The notes beneath the pieces were generated by a model that had not been told where the DNA came from, ran no database searches, and saw only the letters and a program-made list of their open reading frames with translations. Shown here piece by piece: positions 11,246-23,330 of a stretch of DNA of 64,000 bases. Each line of letters opens with the position of its first letter. The stretch's first letter is position 1. A program made the translations under genes and the position numbers. This DNA comes from Mactra quadrangularis (taxonomy: Eukaryota > Mollusca > Bivalvia > Venerida > Mactridae): assembly GCA_025267735.1 (NCBI GenBank), contig CM046295.1:10551167-10615166 (forward strand), in the 5' to 3' direction.

Positions 11246-14060
11246 TTACATGTATAGTGTACAATTATAAATTCAAATAAAATCCTATGTTTCACTAAAT
11301 TTATAAGAAATATGAACTGTAGTAGATTTCACTTGTATATCAGAGTTGACAGAAATGTATTATCATTGTAATATATGTCGATACTTTGTTAAATTGTTTT
11401 TTACATCAAATTGTGTGTGCTGATATATCATTAAAAAGATTCCTATGAATTTTAATGGTTCGTGAGTCACTGCTAGTCATACCCTTCCATAAAATTTGCT
11501 TAAGATCAATACTGTATTAGGACAATTTGTTAGCTTCTTGTTGAAGGTGGTTCTAAGAGAGCTGGTTAGGTGCACCACCCGCTACCATTCAATTAATGAT
11601 GGCGACAATTCCTGTAAGACTTCACTTGACCATAAGCACATTGTTTACTCGGGTTTGTATTGTAGATAGAGGTTTTTATGAATATGAACATGTGTATGGC
11701 ATTGATAATGATGGCTTTTATTAGTTGATTATTTGTTTTATTGATACTGTATGAGAATTACTATATATATAGTCATTAGAAAAATACTTGAACAGATTTC
11801 AATTAAAATTGTTGGTTGTTTTTTTTTACATTTTTGTTAAAACGTATTAAATTCTGTCAAACTTAGGCTTCACTTTATATTTATTACAGTATATTCAATG
11901 TTTTCTGTACAGTTTTTGGTCAGCTGTATAATATAATATATTTTTTATGATTTAAGTCGGTGATTTTGTTCCGTATCTTTTTTGATGAGAAATCAATTTT
12001 ATGTATAAAGAGCCATCTTTGAATGACTCTAGATATTTATAAGCATTATAGTTGTATACATAGTTATAAGATATATATCATCATAATTTAAATTTTTTGA
12101 ACATTTACAGATACTTAGAAAATTTGAATACTTTTGAGTATAGTTTTTGAATGCTTTGATTCCAACTTGATACAAGTGTTTTTTTCCTGACTTGTTTTTC
12201 TGATGAAGATAAAAAATAACCGGAAATAGTTTTTATATTTTTTGTTTGAAATTATACAAGATTGTGATAAGTAATTTCATTCTATAATTAGCTTTTACTG
12301 ATATGGTTATTGTTCTAATATGGTATAGATGGTACATTAAGTTTAGTGCCTTGATAAAAATATTAGATCTTTAAAAAATATGAATATCAGCGATTCAGCT
12401 TTGCTGAGAATATATTGATCAGAAACTGGTTTCTTTAACTGTTTGTGTGTCTACATCAGCCTTGTCTATTACAAGCTAGAACAACAGCAGATTATGATAT
12501 TATGACTGATTGAGGTGAATACTTCAATACACAGAATACATGCCAGGTTGTGTTTTTCCGTCTCTCAATTGATCTAAGAAATTCTATGTAAAAACTATTT
12601 AAAAACATAATATACATGAACATAGTCTCAGCGAAATTTGAACTGATTGTGTTTGCTATAAACTATAGACTTTCGATCAAGGTCATTATAGTTAATAATT
12701 ATACAGCCAAATAATTAATCAAATATTATTTTAAAAGAATTGGCTAAAGTTACATAGGCCTAATGAGCTACTGTTGGGTAGATTTTGTATATGTTAAGAT
12801 CATGGCTGAACACTGTTGTTCATATGATAATATTAGCTAGATTTGTATATCTTTTCATATGAAACTGCATTTTACAACTTTTAGTTGGAATTTAAATGTG
12901 GTTTTGAACAAATACTAAACTGATGGGGCAATTTAAAGATGAGCTTTTTATTGAAATCAAAGACTAATAGATACCGTAGAATATGCAACTTTCTCTATAG
13001 GTATATATTAAATTTCCGAATTTGCGCCGCGCCGAACAAGTCCTATTGCGATTATTATCACTATCTATATAGGGTTTAAATGTTTCGCGAAATGAAATAT
13101 TGATGAGCTCAATTTCTTGTATGTATTGATTTAGCATTAAAATTGTCTTGGGAATTGGTGCAAATGAAAACTGAAACATGCTTTTTGAGATATTTTGATG
13201 TCATTGAATATTTTTATGTCTTTCCTGTTAAAACTTTGGATTTTGTGTGTTGATAGAAATTACCCTATAGAGGTATAAACGGTTTCAATACAAAAATATA
13301 ACCTTTCATATTAAAATTTTGATTAGTCTATTTTTGGGGTTAAGCTTAATAGATACTAGTTTAATAAAATAAGAAAGGTGAACATTATAATAAAATTAGA
13401 GCTTAATTATTGTGACTTTCTACTGATTTTCCAGGTCAAATTCCATCTTTGGGGCTGTATATGCATTAAATATACCCTAATAAATAAGCTAGGCTGTAGG
13501 AATTTACATGAAAGATGAATTATGAAGCTAAAAAACAATTTTTAGTGAAACAAGATCTTTTAATTATTCTACAAACTATAATCATAATAGTATCCTTATA
13601 ACATTATAATCTTGTGTTTGTTGTGAGAAATAAAAGTAATAATGTAACTATTGATCTGGTAGTGAAAACATAATTGACATTGACTTGTCTATTAATTTGA
13701 ACATGTGACCTAATATCATTGGATTTATTTGTAATTCTTTGATATATAATTCAAAAGTTTTGGGTTTAGTAATGCACTTATAATGTGCATGTTTTAGTGT
13801 ATAATCTACATTTCACATCAATGCATTTTGGTAGAATTCTGCATTTCAGCAAAACACGGGTATATAGGGAAGGTTCTCAGTTCATGGACCTAGCTAGTAT
13901 ATTAGACAATAGATTATGTTGGATGTACTGGGGTTTATGAACTGAAACCATTTCTATCCTCATCCGTTGGGCCCATCCATCCTTGGGTATTTTGCATTAA
14001 GGTTTTGTTTTGGTACAATACACTGTACAACACTACACATTTCTGATAGTGTGAAATCAT
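11246..14060. other. AT-rich non-coding DNA
   Basis: No supported exon, RNA or defined repeat. The short ORFs are unconvincing. Confidence 0.55.
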
Positions 14061-14124
14061 TGAAATGCCACCAACTTTCTCAGAGAACTCAGAGAAGCAT
14101 CATTTTAAGCCTCTCCCTCTCATA

Positions 14125-14416
14125 AACGCCCACCTCTCATGCATGCTCCCTTCTGCCTCTCGGACCACCCTCTCCTTGTCAACCCCCTATGAATTTCGCT
14201 GGCGCTGTTTGGGTCACCCAGTCTGCAAGGTACTTGAACATTATGTATGCCAAAAACCCTCCAGGATTTTTCCAGGCAGGCTTTGGCACGTTCTCAGCCC
14301 ATGTGATATCAGCACCACTGGAAGGGCCTTGCACTCGGGTTCATGTATCTCAACCTAAGGTATTGAAGGGGAAAGCAAACTTTGTTGGTATCATGGTCTC
14401 TCTCAGGGTCCATGGC
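14125..14416 (+). CDS. Coding-like patch, possible exon of unknown gene
   Basis: GC content rises sharply against the flanks. One frame is open from just after a TAA at 14123-14125 to a TAA at 14417, with an internal ATG at 14189. The product has a Pro/Ser-rich start and then a mixed, globular-looking stretch including ARYLNIMYAKNPPGFFQAGF. An acceptor-like CACCCAG ends near 14219, and a donor AAG|GTATTG lies at 14359/14360. That donor leaves phase 0, whereas the exon at 14592 needs phase 2, so the two cannot be joined directly. A second frame is also open from 14065. Unrecognised family: it could be an exon, a pseudogene or a transposon fragment. Confidence 0.3.
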
Positions 14417-14591
14417 TAAGGAGTTGAGGGTTTTCTTTTATAATTTTTTCAATTATCATTATTTTTGTATTAGTTGTAAGATATGTTGTATTTAAATGTT
14501 TTTTACTTATTTTACATGTAATTATTACCAAGAACTGTTGTTAGGAACTCAAAATGTTTCAAAATTTTTTTGTTCTATTTTCTTTTTACAG

Positions 14592-14681
14592 AAAAGCATC
14601 ATTTGGTATCAACACAAGAACAACACATGAATTGATGGTAGATTATGGTATGAAGAAAGAAGACGTGGACTGCATATTGAT
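14592..14681 (+). CDS. Candidate internal exon, 90 nt, unknown protein
   Basis: The exon is bounded by a pyrimidine-rich acceptor (TCTTTTTACAG at 14581-14591) and a consensus donor (GTGAGT at 14682-14687). Only one of three frames is open. It encodes about 29 residues, beginning KASFGINTRTTHELMVDYGM and ending with acidic and Lys residues, a composition unlike translated intron. Both boundaries are phase 2, so the exon is symmetric and could be skipped without frameshift. I do not recognise the family. The following ~3.2 kb, including the 46-bp minisatellite, would be intron if this is real. Confidence 0.45.
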
Positions 14682-14687
14682 GTGAGT

Positions 14688-15195
14688 TTTTTATTTTATT
14701 TATAATTTAATATTGTGTTTTATATTATGCTTCTTATATTGATAACTTTGATATTTTTATTGATTTTCATATTAACAACATGTAGATTGATGGTAGTGTT
14801 TAGGATGAAGAAAGTTTTTATATTGAGGTGTTTTCTTTAATCTTTTAAATATATTTTCATATCTTGTTTTATAGTATGCTTCTTATGTTTCTTATTTTTA
14901 TAACTCGGCTTTATTTATGACTCTTTATTTGTTTCATTTATGTTATTTCATGTTGTTTTTTTTGTGTGTAAATTATTTGTCTTTTTATTTGTAATTTTAG
15001 CGTTTGGTGTTTTTTTTTCTATTTTCTACTTTAATTTATTTATTCTTAATTATATTTTTATCACTTATTAAAGACATGCACTTTTGTTATGATTTCCAAA
15101 TCTTTTTTATATTAACAACTAATACCTTTGTTATGAGTTTCGTGTTTTCTTGCATATACAATGAGTTTTTTTATTTAAATTAAAATGTACTTTCT
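14688..15195. other. T-rich non-coding DNA
   Basis: Strongly T-rich on the plus strand, as in many introns. It runs into the minisatellite without a sharp edge. Confidence 0.5.
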
Positions 15196-17640
15196 TATAT
15201 TAGCAACTTGTATTTCTTATTAAGGTTTTAAGTGTATTTTATTACATTAGCAAAATGTACTTCTACTTAAGGTTTTAGGGTATTTTCTTATATTAGCAAC
15301 ATGTACTTCTATTTCAGGTTTTAGGGTATTTTCTTATATTTGCAAATTGTACTTCTACTTAAGGTTTTAGGGTATTTTCTTATATTAGCAACATGTACAT
15401 CCACTTAAGGTTTTAGGGTATTTTCTTCTATAAGCAGCATATACATCTACTTATGGTTTAAGGGTTTTTTCTTATATAAGCAACATGTACTTCTACTTAA
15501 GGTTTTAGGGTATTTTCTTTTATTAGCAACATGTTTTCTAAATAAGGTTTTAGGGTATTTTCTTATATTAGCAACATGTACTTCTACTTAAGGTTTTAGG
15601 GTATTTTTTTATATTAGCAACATGTATTTCTACTGAAGGTTTTAGGATATTTTCTTATATTAGAAACATGTACTTCTACTAAAGGTTTTAGGGTATTTTC
15701 TTATATTAGCAACATGTACTTCTACTTAAGGTTTTAGATTATTTTCTTATTTTAGCAACATGTACATCTACTGAAGATTTTAGGGTATTTTCTTATATAA
15801 GCAACATGTACTTCTACTTAAACTTTTAGGGTATTTTCTAACATTAGCAACATGTACTTCTACTAAAGGTTTTAGGGTATTTTCTTTTATTAGCAACATG
15901 TACTTCTACTTAAGGTTTTAGGGTATTTTCTTATATAAGCAACATGTACTTCTACTTAAGCTTTTAGGGTATTTTCATATATTTGCAAATTGTACTTCTA
16001 CTTAAGGTTTTAGGGTATTTTCTTATATTAGCAACATGTTTTCTACTTAAGGTTTTAGGGTATTTTCTTATATAAGCAACATGTACTTCTACTAAAGGTT
16101 TTAGTGTATTTTCTTATATAAGCAACATGTACTTTTATTTAAGGGTTTAACATATTTTCTTATGGAAGCAACATGTACTTTTACTAAAGGTTTTAGGGTA
16201 TTTTCTTATGTAAGCAACATGTACTTCTACTTAAGGTTTTAGTGTATTTTCTAAGATTAGCAACAAGAACTTCTACTAAAGGTTTTAGGGTATTTTCTTA
16301 TATTAGCAACACGTACTTCTACTTAAGGTTTTAGGGTATTTTCTTATATTAGCAACATGTATTTCTACTGAAGGTTTTAGGGTATTTTCTTTTATTAGCA
16401 ACATGTACTTTTACTAAAGGTTTTCGGGTATTTTCTTTTATTAGCAACATGTACTTCTACTTAAGGTTTTAGGGTATTTTCTTATATTAGCAACATGTAC
16501 TTCTACTAAAGGTTTTAGTGTTTTTTCTTATATTAGCAACATGTACTTTTACTTAAAGTTTTAGTGTATTTTCTTATATTAGCAACATGTACTTTTATAT
16601 AAGGGTTTAAAGTATTTTCTTATGGTAGCAACATGTACTTTCACTAAAGGTTATAGGGTATTTTCTTATGATATTAGCAACATGTACTTCTACTTAAGGT
16701 TTTAGTGTATTTTCTTATATTAGCAACACATACTTTTATATAAGGGTTTAAACCAATTTCTATGGTAGCAGCATGTACTTTTACTAAAGGTTTTAGGGTA
16801 TTTTTTATATATAAGCGACATGTACTTCTACTAAAGGTTTTAGGGTATTTTCTTATATTAGCAACATGTAAATCTACTAAAGGTTTCAGGGTTTTTTCTT
16901 ATATAAGAAACATGTACTTCTACTTAAGGTTTTAGGGTATTTTCTTATATTAGCAACATGTACTTCTACTTAAAGTTTTAGGGTATTTTCTTTATTAGCA
17001 ACATGAACTTCTACTTAAGGTTTTAGGGTATTTTCTTATATTAGCAACATGTACTTCTACTGAAGGTTTTAGGGTATTTTCTTATATTAGAAACATGTAC
17101 TTCTATTAAAGGTTTTAGGGTATTTTCTTATATTAGCAACATGTACTTCTACTTAAGGTTTTAGGGTATTTTCTTATATTAGCAACATGTACTTTTATAT
17201 AAGTGTTTAAAGTATTTTCTTATATTAGCAACATGTACTTCTACTTAAGGTTTTAGGGTATTTTCTTATATTTGCAACATGTACTTTTATATAAGGGTTT
17301 AAAATAACTTCTTATATTAGCAACATGTACTTCTACTAAAGGTTTTAGGGTATTTTCTTATATAAGCAACATGTACTTCTACTAAATGTTTTAGTGTATT
17401 TTCTTATATTAGCAACATGTACTTCTTCTAAAGGTTTGAGCATATTTTCTTATTTTAGCAACATGTACTTCTACTGAAGGTTTTAGGGTATTTTCTTATT
17501 TTAGCAACATGTACTTCTACTGAAGGTTTTCGGGTATTTTATTATGTTAGCAACATGTTCTTCATTTCAGGATTGCGGGTGTTTTCTTATATCTGAAACA
17601 TGTACTTCTATTTAAGGTTTTAGGGTATTTTCCTATTATA
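15196..17640 (+). repeat. 46-bp minisatellite, about 53 copies
   Basis: The unit is GGTTTTAGGGTATTTTCTTA followed by TATTAGCAACATGTACTTCT and ACTTAA. Copies differ by scattered substitutions and small deletions. A distinct subclass (TTTATATAAGGGTTTAAA in place of CTACTTAAGGTTTTAGGG) appears at about 16136, 16598, 16737, 17198 and 17290. The period is not a multiple of three, and no ORF spans the array. Confidence 0.95.
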
Positions 17641-17856
17641 GAAACATGTACTTAATATTTTTACAATTTTTAATAATCACATGGTCACTGAATGCTTTAA
17701 GTTTTACCTTTTTGGAACGACTGACCGTCTGTCCTATATTGGTCATTTACAACTTACTCTATTTGAGGCGACATGGAATATCCGGAAAATACCTAGTTGA
17801 AAGAAGTAAGAAGATAAAAAATTCAGTGAATAGATTATGAAAATCTTTGGGTCCAG

Positions 17857-17942
17857 GGTATGACAGAAAACTGCTTCCAGCTGTGGCATCCCATATATGG
17901 ATGTGGGAAAGTGAGGCTGCCCTTCACCACAGTTGCCTCTAG
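17857..17942 (+). CDS. Weak exon candidate
   Basis: A less AT-rich island is bounded by CCAG (17853-17856) and TCTAG|GTACAT (donor at 17943). Two frames are open across it, one of them to a TGA near 17992. The sequence contains CTGCTTCCAGCTGTGGCATC and a mirrored CCCATATATGGATGTGGG. An AATAAA follows at 18015-18020. Reading phase does not fit directly after the exon at 14592. It may instead be a fragment of a dispersed repeat. No family recognised. Confidence 0.22.
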
Positions 17943-17992
17943 GTACATGTTGTTTATATATGAAAAAGCTGCTTTAACCGGCCTTAAGTCAT

Positions 17993-18726
17993 GAACAGAG
18001 TGTATGTTTTCATAAATAAAGTTTGAATTTTGATAGTTTTTTTTAAGTTTTATTTATGTATATTATATTATGTATCAGAAGTTTATGTAGCAACTGAATT
18101 TTATCCTTGCATTAAAGTTACTGACCTTTATAGCTTAGGTTAAGGTTTTTCATGTTTTATGCCTTATTATCGAATTGGTAATCTTTCTTATTAAAACCTT
18201 CTATGATATGATACTATAGTTTATTATAGAGGATAATAATATAAATGACTGTAACTTTTTTTTGCTAAACGTTGAATTACTGTCTTGTATTTATCATTCA
18301 GTTATAATAATGAAAATAAAACCAATAGAGAACATGCTTAAATATATTTGAAATTAAAAATTTGATTTTTTGTGAGAATATAATTTTTCTCTTTACACCA
18401 TCAGGGTAAAAAATGTGACTTAAATGTAGTTTCTAAATAACTTTCTTGTCTTTGACTTTATCTGTAATAGTTCACTTACAGCTGTCAGGAATAGTTTTAA
18501 GTATTTAAAATTTTTAGACTTTCAATGCAAAAGTTGATCTAAGATAATGAAAGTAGACCTATGGTACATTATAATTAAATTCTGAATATAGTTTTTAGAG
18601 ACTAATAGCTGCATTGAATAAGGTTTATAGAGATGGCTTGTTAGGACTTTGATTAATTAGTTAAACTTAATTGATGAAATTAATGAAAATTTGGGTAATG
18701 TATTTATACTAGACATTTAACAGGGT
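17993..18726. other. AT-rich non-coding DNA
   Basis: Nothing supported apart from an AATAAA at 18015. Confidence 0.5.
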
Positions 18727-18857
18727 AAACTGGAAACATATATATGGTAAAATGTAATTTCTTTTTTCCGACGTGACATCAAAAGGAAGAAAATATTTAA
18801 ACACCATTTTGATTAATAGATTTTATACATTGAACATAGTTTGGAAGATAGCTACAA

Positions 18858-18989
18858 ATGACCTCTCCTTCTAAGTGGAAGAGTCCGCGGGCCTCAGAGC
18901 TGGATGAACGCCGAGCTGAGGGGGTTGTAAGAGTTGCCTGGTCTTACGAAAATGGGTTCAATAGCATGTCAACTAAACTCAGATTGTGA
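18858..18989 (+). CDS. 43-codon ORF / structured-RNA core, copy 1
   Basis: The ORF runs ATG to TGA with an in-frame TAG two codons upstream of ATG. The peptide starts MTSPSKWKSPRASELDERRA and is basic and polar, with no signal or membrane segment. The same DNA has several inverse-complementary pairs: CTCTCC/GGAAGAG, CCTC..AGCT/AGCTGAGG, GTAAGA/TCTTAC and CTCA/TGAG. A structured RNA is therefore an equal or better reading than a micropeptide. A TATA-like TTTTATACATT lies about 35 nt upstream, and a T-run (CATTTTG) follows about 65 nt after the stop. No family recognised. Confidence 0.4.
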   Translation: MTSPSKWKSPRASELDERRAEGVVRVAWSYENGFNSMSTKLRL

Positions 18990-19806
18990 GCTCTATGACT
19001 TATTGTACAGTGTGTAGAGTTTGTAAACATAGTGGTTGTGAAAATTATATCATCATTTTGTTGTTACAAGCATATAGAAAACCTAGTTTTACTGTAACTG
19101 AACAATGTTTAACCTTTCTTCTTGATAATATATAGGTTGATAAAAAAAGTGAGATGGATTTAGGAACACTTTCCGCCTTTGGTGGATGATAAATGTTTTC
19201 AATTCTTACCATGAAACTATAAAGAGATAAATACTTGATGGAATATTTTTTAACTACATTTTTGAACTACATTTTTGAACTACATTTTTGAAACTTATAA
19301 TATTCAAATTTTAAAAATTTTTATGTAGTGAAACTTTGTATGTAAGATCTCTGATATCAATTAATGATTTAAGGTTAAAATTTTAACTACTTGAAAATTA
19401 TTTGTTTATTTTATTAGGGTTTTATATTATTAAGGATTTGAGCATGTATATATGATCAACATTATTATGACTAGTAATTATAATGTTAGGGTACTAAATA
19501 TCTACAGCTTGAGCATTTGTCTATGAATTCAAGTGTACTGTAATGAATAGTTGCATTTAATCAAATTCATTTACATGGACTTTCAGGAGTAAAATTTGAT
19601 AGGTAGAATTAATTAAAGTAAGTAGATCTATTTTGTCTGTATAATATTACATAAAAGTTTAAAAATTAGGAGGGAAAATATACCGGTATTTGCTAAAATG
19701 TAATTTCTTTATTTCGACTTTACTACAGATAGAAAAAATAATACAAAAACTACCATTTTGATTGACAGATTTTATACATTGAACATAGTTTGGAAGATAG
19801 CTACAA

Positions 19807-19938
19807 ATGACCTCTCCTTCTAAGTGGAAGAGTCCGCGGGCCTCAGAGCTGGATGAACGCCGAGCTGAGGGGGTTGTAAGAGTTGCCTGGTCTTACGAAA
19901 ATGGGTTCAATAGCATGTCAACTAAACTCAGATTGTGA
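19807..19938 (+). CDS. 43-codon ORF / structured-RNA core, copy 2
   Basis: Identical over all 132 nt to the copy at 18858, although the surrounding unit has diverged and lost ~270 bp. All four stems are unchanged. The TATA-like upstream element and downstream T-run are also present. Confidence 0.4.
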   Translation: MTSPSKWKSPRASELDERRAEGVVRVAWSYENGFNSMSTKLRL

Positions 19939-20490
19939 GCTCTATGACTCATAGTACAGTGTGTGGAGTTTGTAAACATAGTGGTTGTTAAAATTATGTC
20001 CTCATTTTGTAGTTACTCGCATTTAGAAAACATTTTTTTTCTGTAATTGAACAATGTTTAACCTTTTTTCTTGATATATAGGTTAATAAAAAAGTGAGAT
20101 GGATTTAGGAACACTTTTCGCCTTTGGTGGATGATAAATATTTTGAAATCTTATGATAAAACTATAAAGAGATAAATACTTGACAGAATATTTTTGAACT
20201 ACATTTTACTATAATGAATAGTTGCATTTAATCAAATTCATTAAGATGGACTTTCAGGACTTTGATTAGTATTAGTAAAATTTGATAGGTAGAATTAATT
20301 AAAGTAAGTGGATCTATTTGGGCTGTATAATATTACATAAAAGTTTACAAATTAGGAAGGAAAAGATACCGGTATTCGCTTAAATGTAATTTCTTGATTT
20401 TGACTACTACAGATAGAAAAAATAATACAAAAACTACCATTTTGATTAACAGACTTTATACAATGAACATAGTTTGGAAGATAGCTACAA

Positions 20491-20622
20491 ATGACCTCTC
20501 CTTCTAAGTGGAAGAGTCCGCGGGCCTCAGAGCTGGATGAACGCCGAGCTGAGGGGGTTGTAAGAGTTGCCTGGTCTTACAAAAATGGGTTCAATAGCAT
20601 GTCAACTAAACTCAGATTGTGA
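20491..20622 (+). CDS. 43-codon ORF / structured-RNA core, copy 3
   Basis: One substitution from copies 1 and 2 (GAA to AAA, Glu to Lys at codon 31). It lies just outside the GTAAGA/TCTTAC stem, so the predicted fold is intact. Confidence 0.38.
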   Translation: MTSPSKWKSPRASELDERRAEGVVRVAWSYKNGFNSMSTKLRL

Positions 20623-21176
20623 GCTCTATGACTCATAGTACAGTGTGTGGAGTTTGTAAACATAGTGGTTGTTAAACTTATGTCCTCATTTTGTAGTTAC
20701 TTGCATTTAGAACACATAGTTTTACTGTAATTGAACAATGTTTAACCTTTCTTCTTGATATATAGGTTAATAAAAAAGTGAGATGGATTTAGGAACACTT
20801 TCCTCCTTTGATGAATGATAAATGTTCTGAATTCTTATGATAAAACTATAAAGAGATAAATACTTGACTGAATATTTTTGAACTACATTTTACTATTATA
20901 AATAGTTGCATTTAATCAAATTCATTAAGATGGACTTTCAGGACTTTGATTAGTATTAGTAAAATTTGATAGGTAGAATTAATTAAAGTAAGTAGATCTA
21001 TTTGGGCTGTTTAATATTACATAAAAGTTTACAAAATAGGAAGGAAAAGATACCGGTATTCGCTAAAATGTAATTTCTTTATTTTGACTTTACTACAGAT
21101 AGAAGAAATAATACAAAAACTACCATTTTGATTAACAGATTTTATACATTGAACATAGTTTGGAAGATAGCTACAA

Positions 21177-21308
21177 ATGACCTCTCCTTCTAAGTGGAAG
21201 AGTCCGCGGGCCTCAGAGCTGGATGAACGCCGAGCTGAGGGGGTTGTAAGAGTTGCCTGGTCTTACAAATATGGGTTCAATAGCATGTCAACTAAACTCA
21301 GATTGTGA
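21177..21308 (+). CDS. 43-codon ORF / structured-RNA core, copy 4
   Basis: Shares the GAA to AAA change of copy 3 and has AAT to TAT in the next codon (Asn to Tyr). Both differences alter the peptide but sit in a linker between hairpins. The frame and stop are intact. Tandem homology ends shortly downstream, so this is the terminal unit. Confidence 0.38.
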   Translation: MTSPSKWKSPRASELDERRAEGVVRVAWSYKYGFNSMSTKLRL

Positions 21309-21372
21309 GCTCTATGACTCATAGTACAGTGTGTGGAGTTTGTAAACATAGTGGTTGTTCAAATTATATCAT

Positions 21373-21680
21373 CATTCTGTCATTGTTCAGAACTAGGAAA
21401 TTCATTTACAGTAGATTTAACTTTTCTTAAATATTGTTTTGGATTAATGAACACAGTCATGTAGTTTATGAATATTTTCCTCAGTAAATAGATAATTAAT
21501 ATACTTCAATTTCTTCCTGTAAAGCACATTAAACTCAGTAAACAGATAAATACTTAGAGTTATGAACATTCTTTTAAAAGTACTTTTTAAAAGTATTTTT
21601 TTTATCTTTCTGTTTCTTATTTCAACATCATTTTTTGTAAAGATTTAGTGTTTCTTATATTAAACTTATGTTCAAGCTGT
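21373..21680. other. AT-rich spacer
   Basis: No supported feature. Confidence 0.5.
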
Positions 21681-22200
21681 AAATTTATAGTGCTCAGTGT
21701 TCAATATTAGGTGGATTCGGATATAGCTGTTTTGGAGGCCATACTTTAATTAGTTATTTCACTATATCTAAAGTTAGCATAATTTATTGTTCTTAGTGTT
21801 AAGGTGGTAAGGGTATGGCTGTAAGGGGGGGATTGAGGCCATATTTACTAATAAATGTTACATTAGTTTCTTTATTTTTGAGTTTTGTTTTATTAACAAT
21901 TCTTTAGTTTGTTTTTTTACTATATCTTAAGGAAGCATAATTATGTTCTTAGTGTTAAGGTGGTATGGGTATGGCTATAAGGGGAGGTTTCGGAGGCCAT
22001 ACTTACTAAAAACATTAACATTAGTTTCTTGACTTTTGAGTTTTACTTTATGAACAATTCTTTAGTTTGTTTTTATACTATAACTTAAGGAAATGTATTT
22101 TATAGTTCTTAGTGTTAAGGTGGTAAGGGTATGGCTATAAGGGGAGGTTTTGGAGGCCATACTTACTAACAATACTAATATAAATTTACTTATTTTGATG
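21681..22200 (+). repeat. About 158-bp tandem repeat, 3-4 copies
   Basis: The block CTTAGTGTTAAGGTGGTA, then GGGTATGGCTATAAGGGG and GGAGGCCATACTTACTA, recurs at about 21793, 21950 and 22110. A more diverged copy lies at about 21690. No coding potential. Confidence 0.85.
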
Positions 22201-22255
22201 TGGTTTTTTTTTTTGGTATTTTTTCATCATTCACCTACGTTTATCAATTTTATAA

Positions 22256-23087
22256 GTAAAAATACAGTACATGTTGCTAATATAATAAATTTAATTATCT
22301 GTATACATGTAGCTTAATTGTTCCATGTTCTGTTCTACTAACCTTAACATTTATGTATCATTTTGTTGTTTCCCAAAATATATGTTATGAAAATCTTTAT
22401 ATTTAAATGTCAATGAAGTAATAATGAAGTACAATGATGCTAATATAAAACATTTTTTATCATGCATGTAGCTATAATTGTTCTGTTCTGCTCTTCTAAC
22501 AGTTATATTTATGTATTATTTTGTTGGTCAATATTGTTTGTTATATTGTAAGGTCAATTAAGTAAAAAGTAAAGTACATTTTGCTAATATTAGAGATTTA
22601 ATTATTTTTTGTACATGTTACTATAATTGTTCTGTTCTGTTCTGTTCTACTAACATTAACATTAATGTATCATTTGTCGGTGTCCAAAATATATGTTATG
22701 AGGATCTTTATATTAAAAATGTACATGTTGCTAATATAGGAGACCTAATTATTTTTTATACATGTAGCTATAATTGTTCTGTTCTGTTCTGTTCCTTTCT
22801 GTTCTGTTTTACTAACATTAACATTAATGTATCATTTTGTCGGTGTCCAAAATATATGTTATAAGGATCTTTATATTAAAAATGTACATGTTGCTAATAT
22901 AGGAGACCTAATTATTTTTTATACATGTAGCTATAATTGTTCTGTTCTGTTCTGTTCTGTTCCTTTCTGTTCTGGTCTACTAACATTAACATTAATGTAT
23001 CATTTTGTCGGTGTCCCAAATATATGTTATGAATATTTAAAAAAGTACATGTTGCTAATATAAGAGACCTAATAATTTTTTATACAT
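22256..23087 (+). repeat. About 150-bp tandem repeat with TTCTG microsatellite, left part
   Basis: Each unit has ACATGTAGCTATAATTG, a (TTCTG)n run of variable length, ACTAACATTAACATTAATGT, and CCAAAATATATGTTATGA. The array stops abruptly at ...TTATACAT (23087) and resumes at 33941 on the same strand. The gap is occupied by the TIR-bounded segment 23088-33940. Confidence 0.9.
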
Positions 23088-23330
23088 AACACAGTCCGGA
23101 ATACGTTTGCGAATCCGGAAATCTTGCAAACTTACTTTTTTTATTTTTCATCCGATTAATTTCAAATTTTCAATAAATGTAGATCTACACATGGGCATAA
23201 CACCAGTAAACTTTCATCCAGATATCTTTACTAGAAATATGTTTAATTTCAAGTCAAAAGTCAAAATTCCCATGGGAATCAGCAAATTCCCATGGGAGAA
23301 TGGCTCTCCCATGGGAATCCCATTTAGAAT
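23088..23330 (+). repeat. Left terminal inverted repeat of 10.85-kb element
   Basis: Pairs with 33695-33940. Shared landmarks are AACACAGTCC, TTTGCGAATCC, ATGTAGATCTACA, GGGCATAACACCAGTAAACT and ATTCCCATGGGAAT. The divergence is a few percent by eye. Confidence 0.88.

Larger units (their letters stand above)
18727..21372 (+). repeat. Four-copy long tandem repeat (about 0.69 kb; first unit 0.95 kb)
   Basis: Units are anchored by the invariant core at 18858, 19807, 20491 and 21177 (spacings 949, 684 and 686). The first unit keeps about 270 bp (near 19260-19540) that the other three lack, consistent with deletion before the last duplications. Flanks are AT-rich and mildly diverged, with CCGGTATT and GGTAGAATTAATTAAAGTAA blocks shared. 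The core from about CCATTTTGATT to GTAAACATAGTGGTTGT is much more GC-rich and almost invariant. Copy 4 ends the homology soon after its core. Confidence 0.93.

Noticed and set aside
12190..12240. Hammerhead ribozyme-like CTGATGA..GGAAA
   Set aside because: Stem II and the remaining core do not form. Other CTGATGA words (about 5070, 49911, 62603) also lack the GAAA/stem context.
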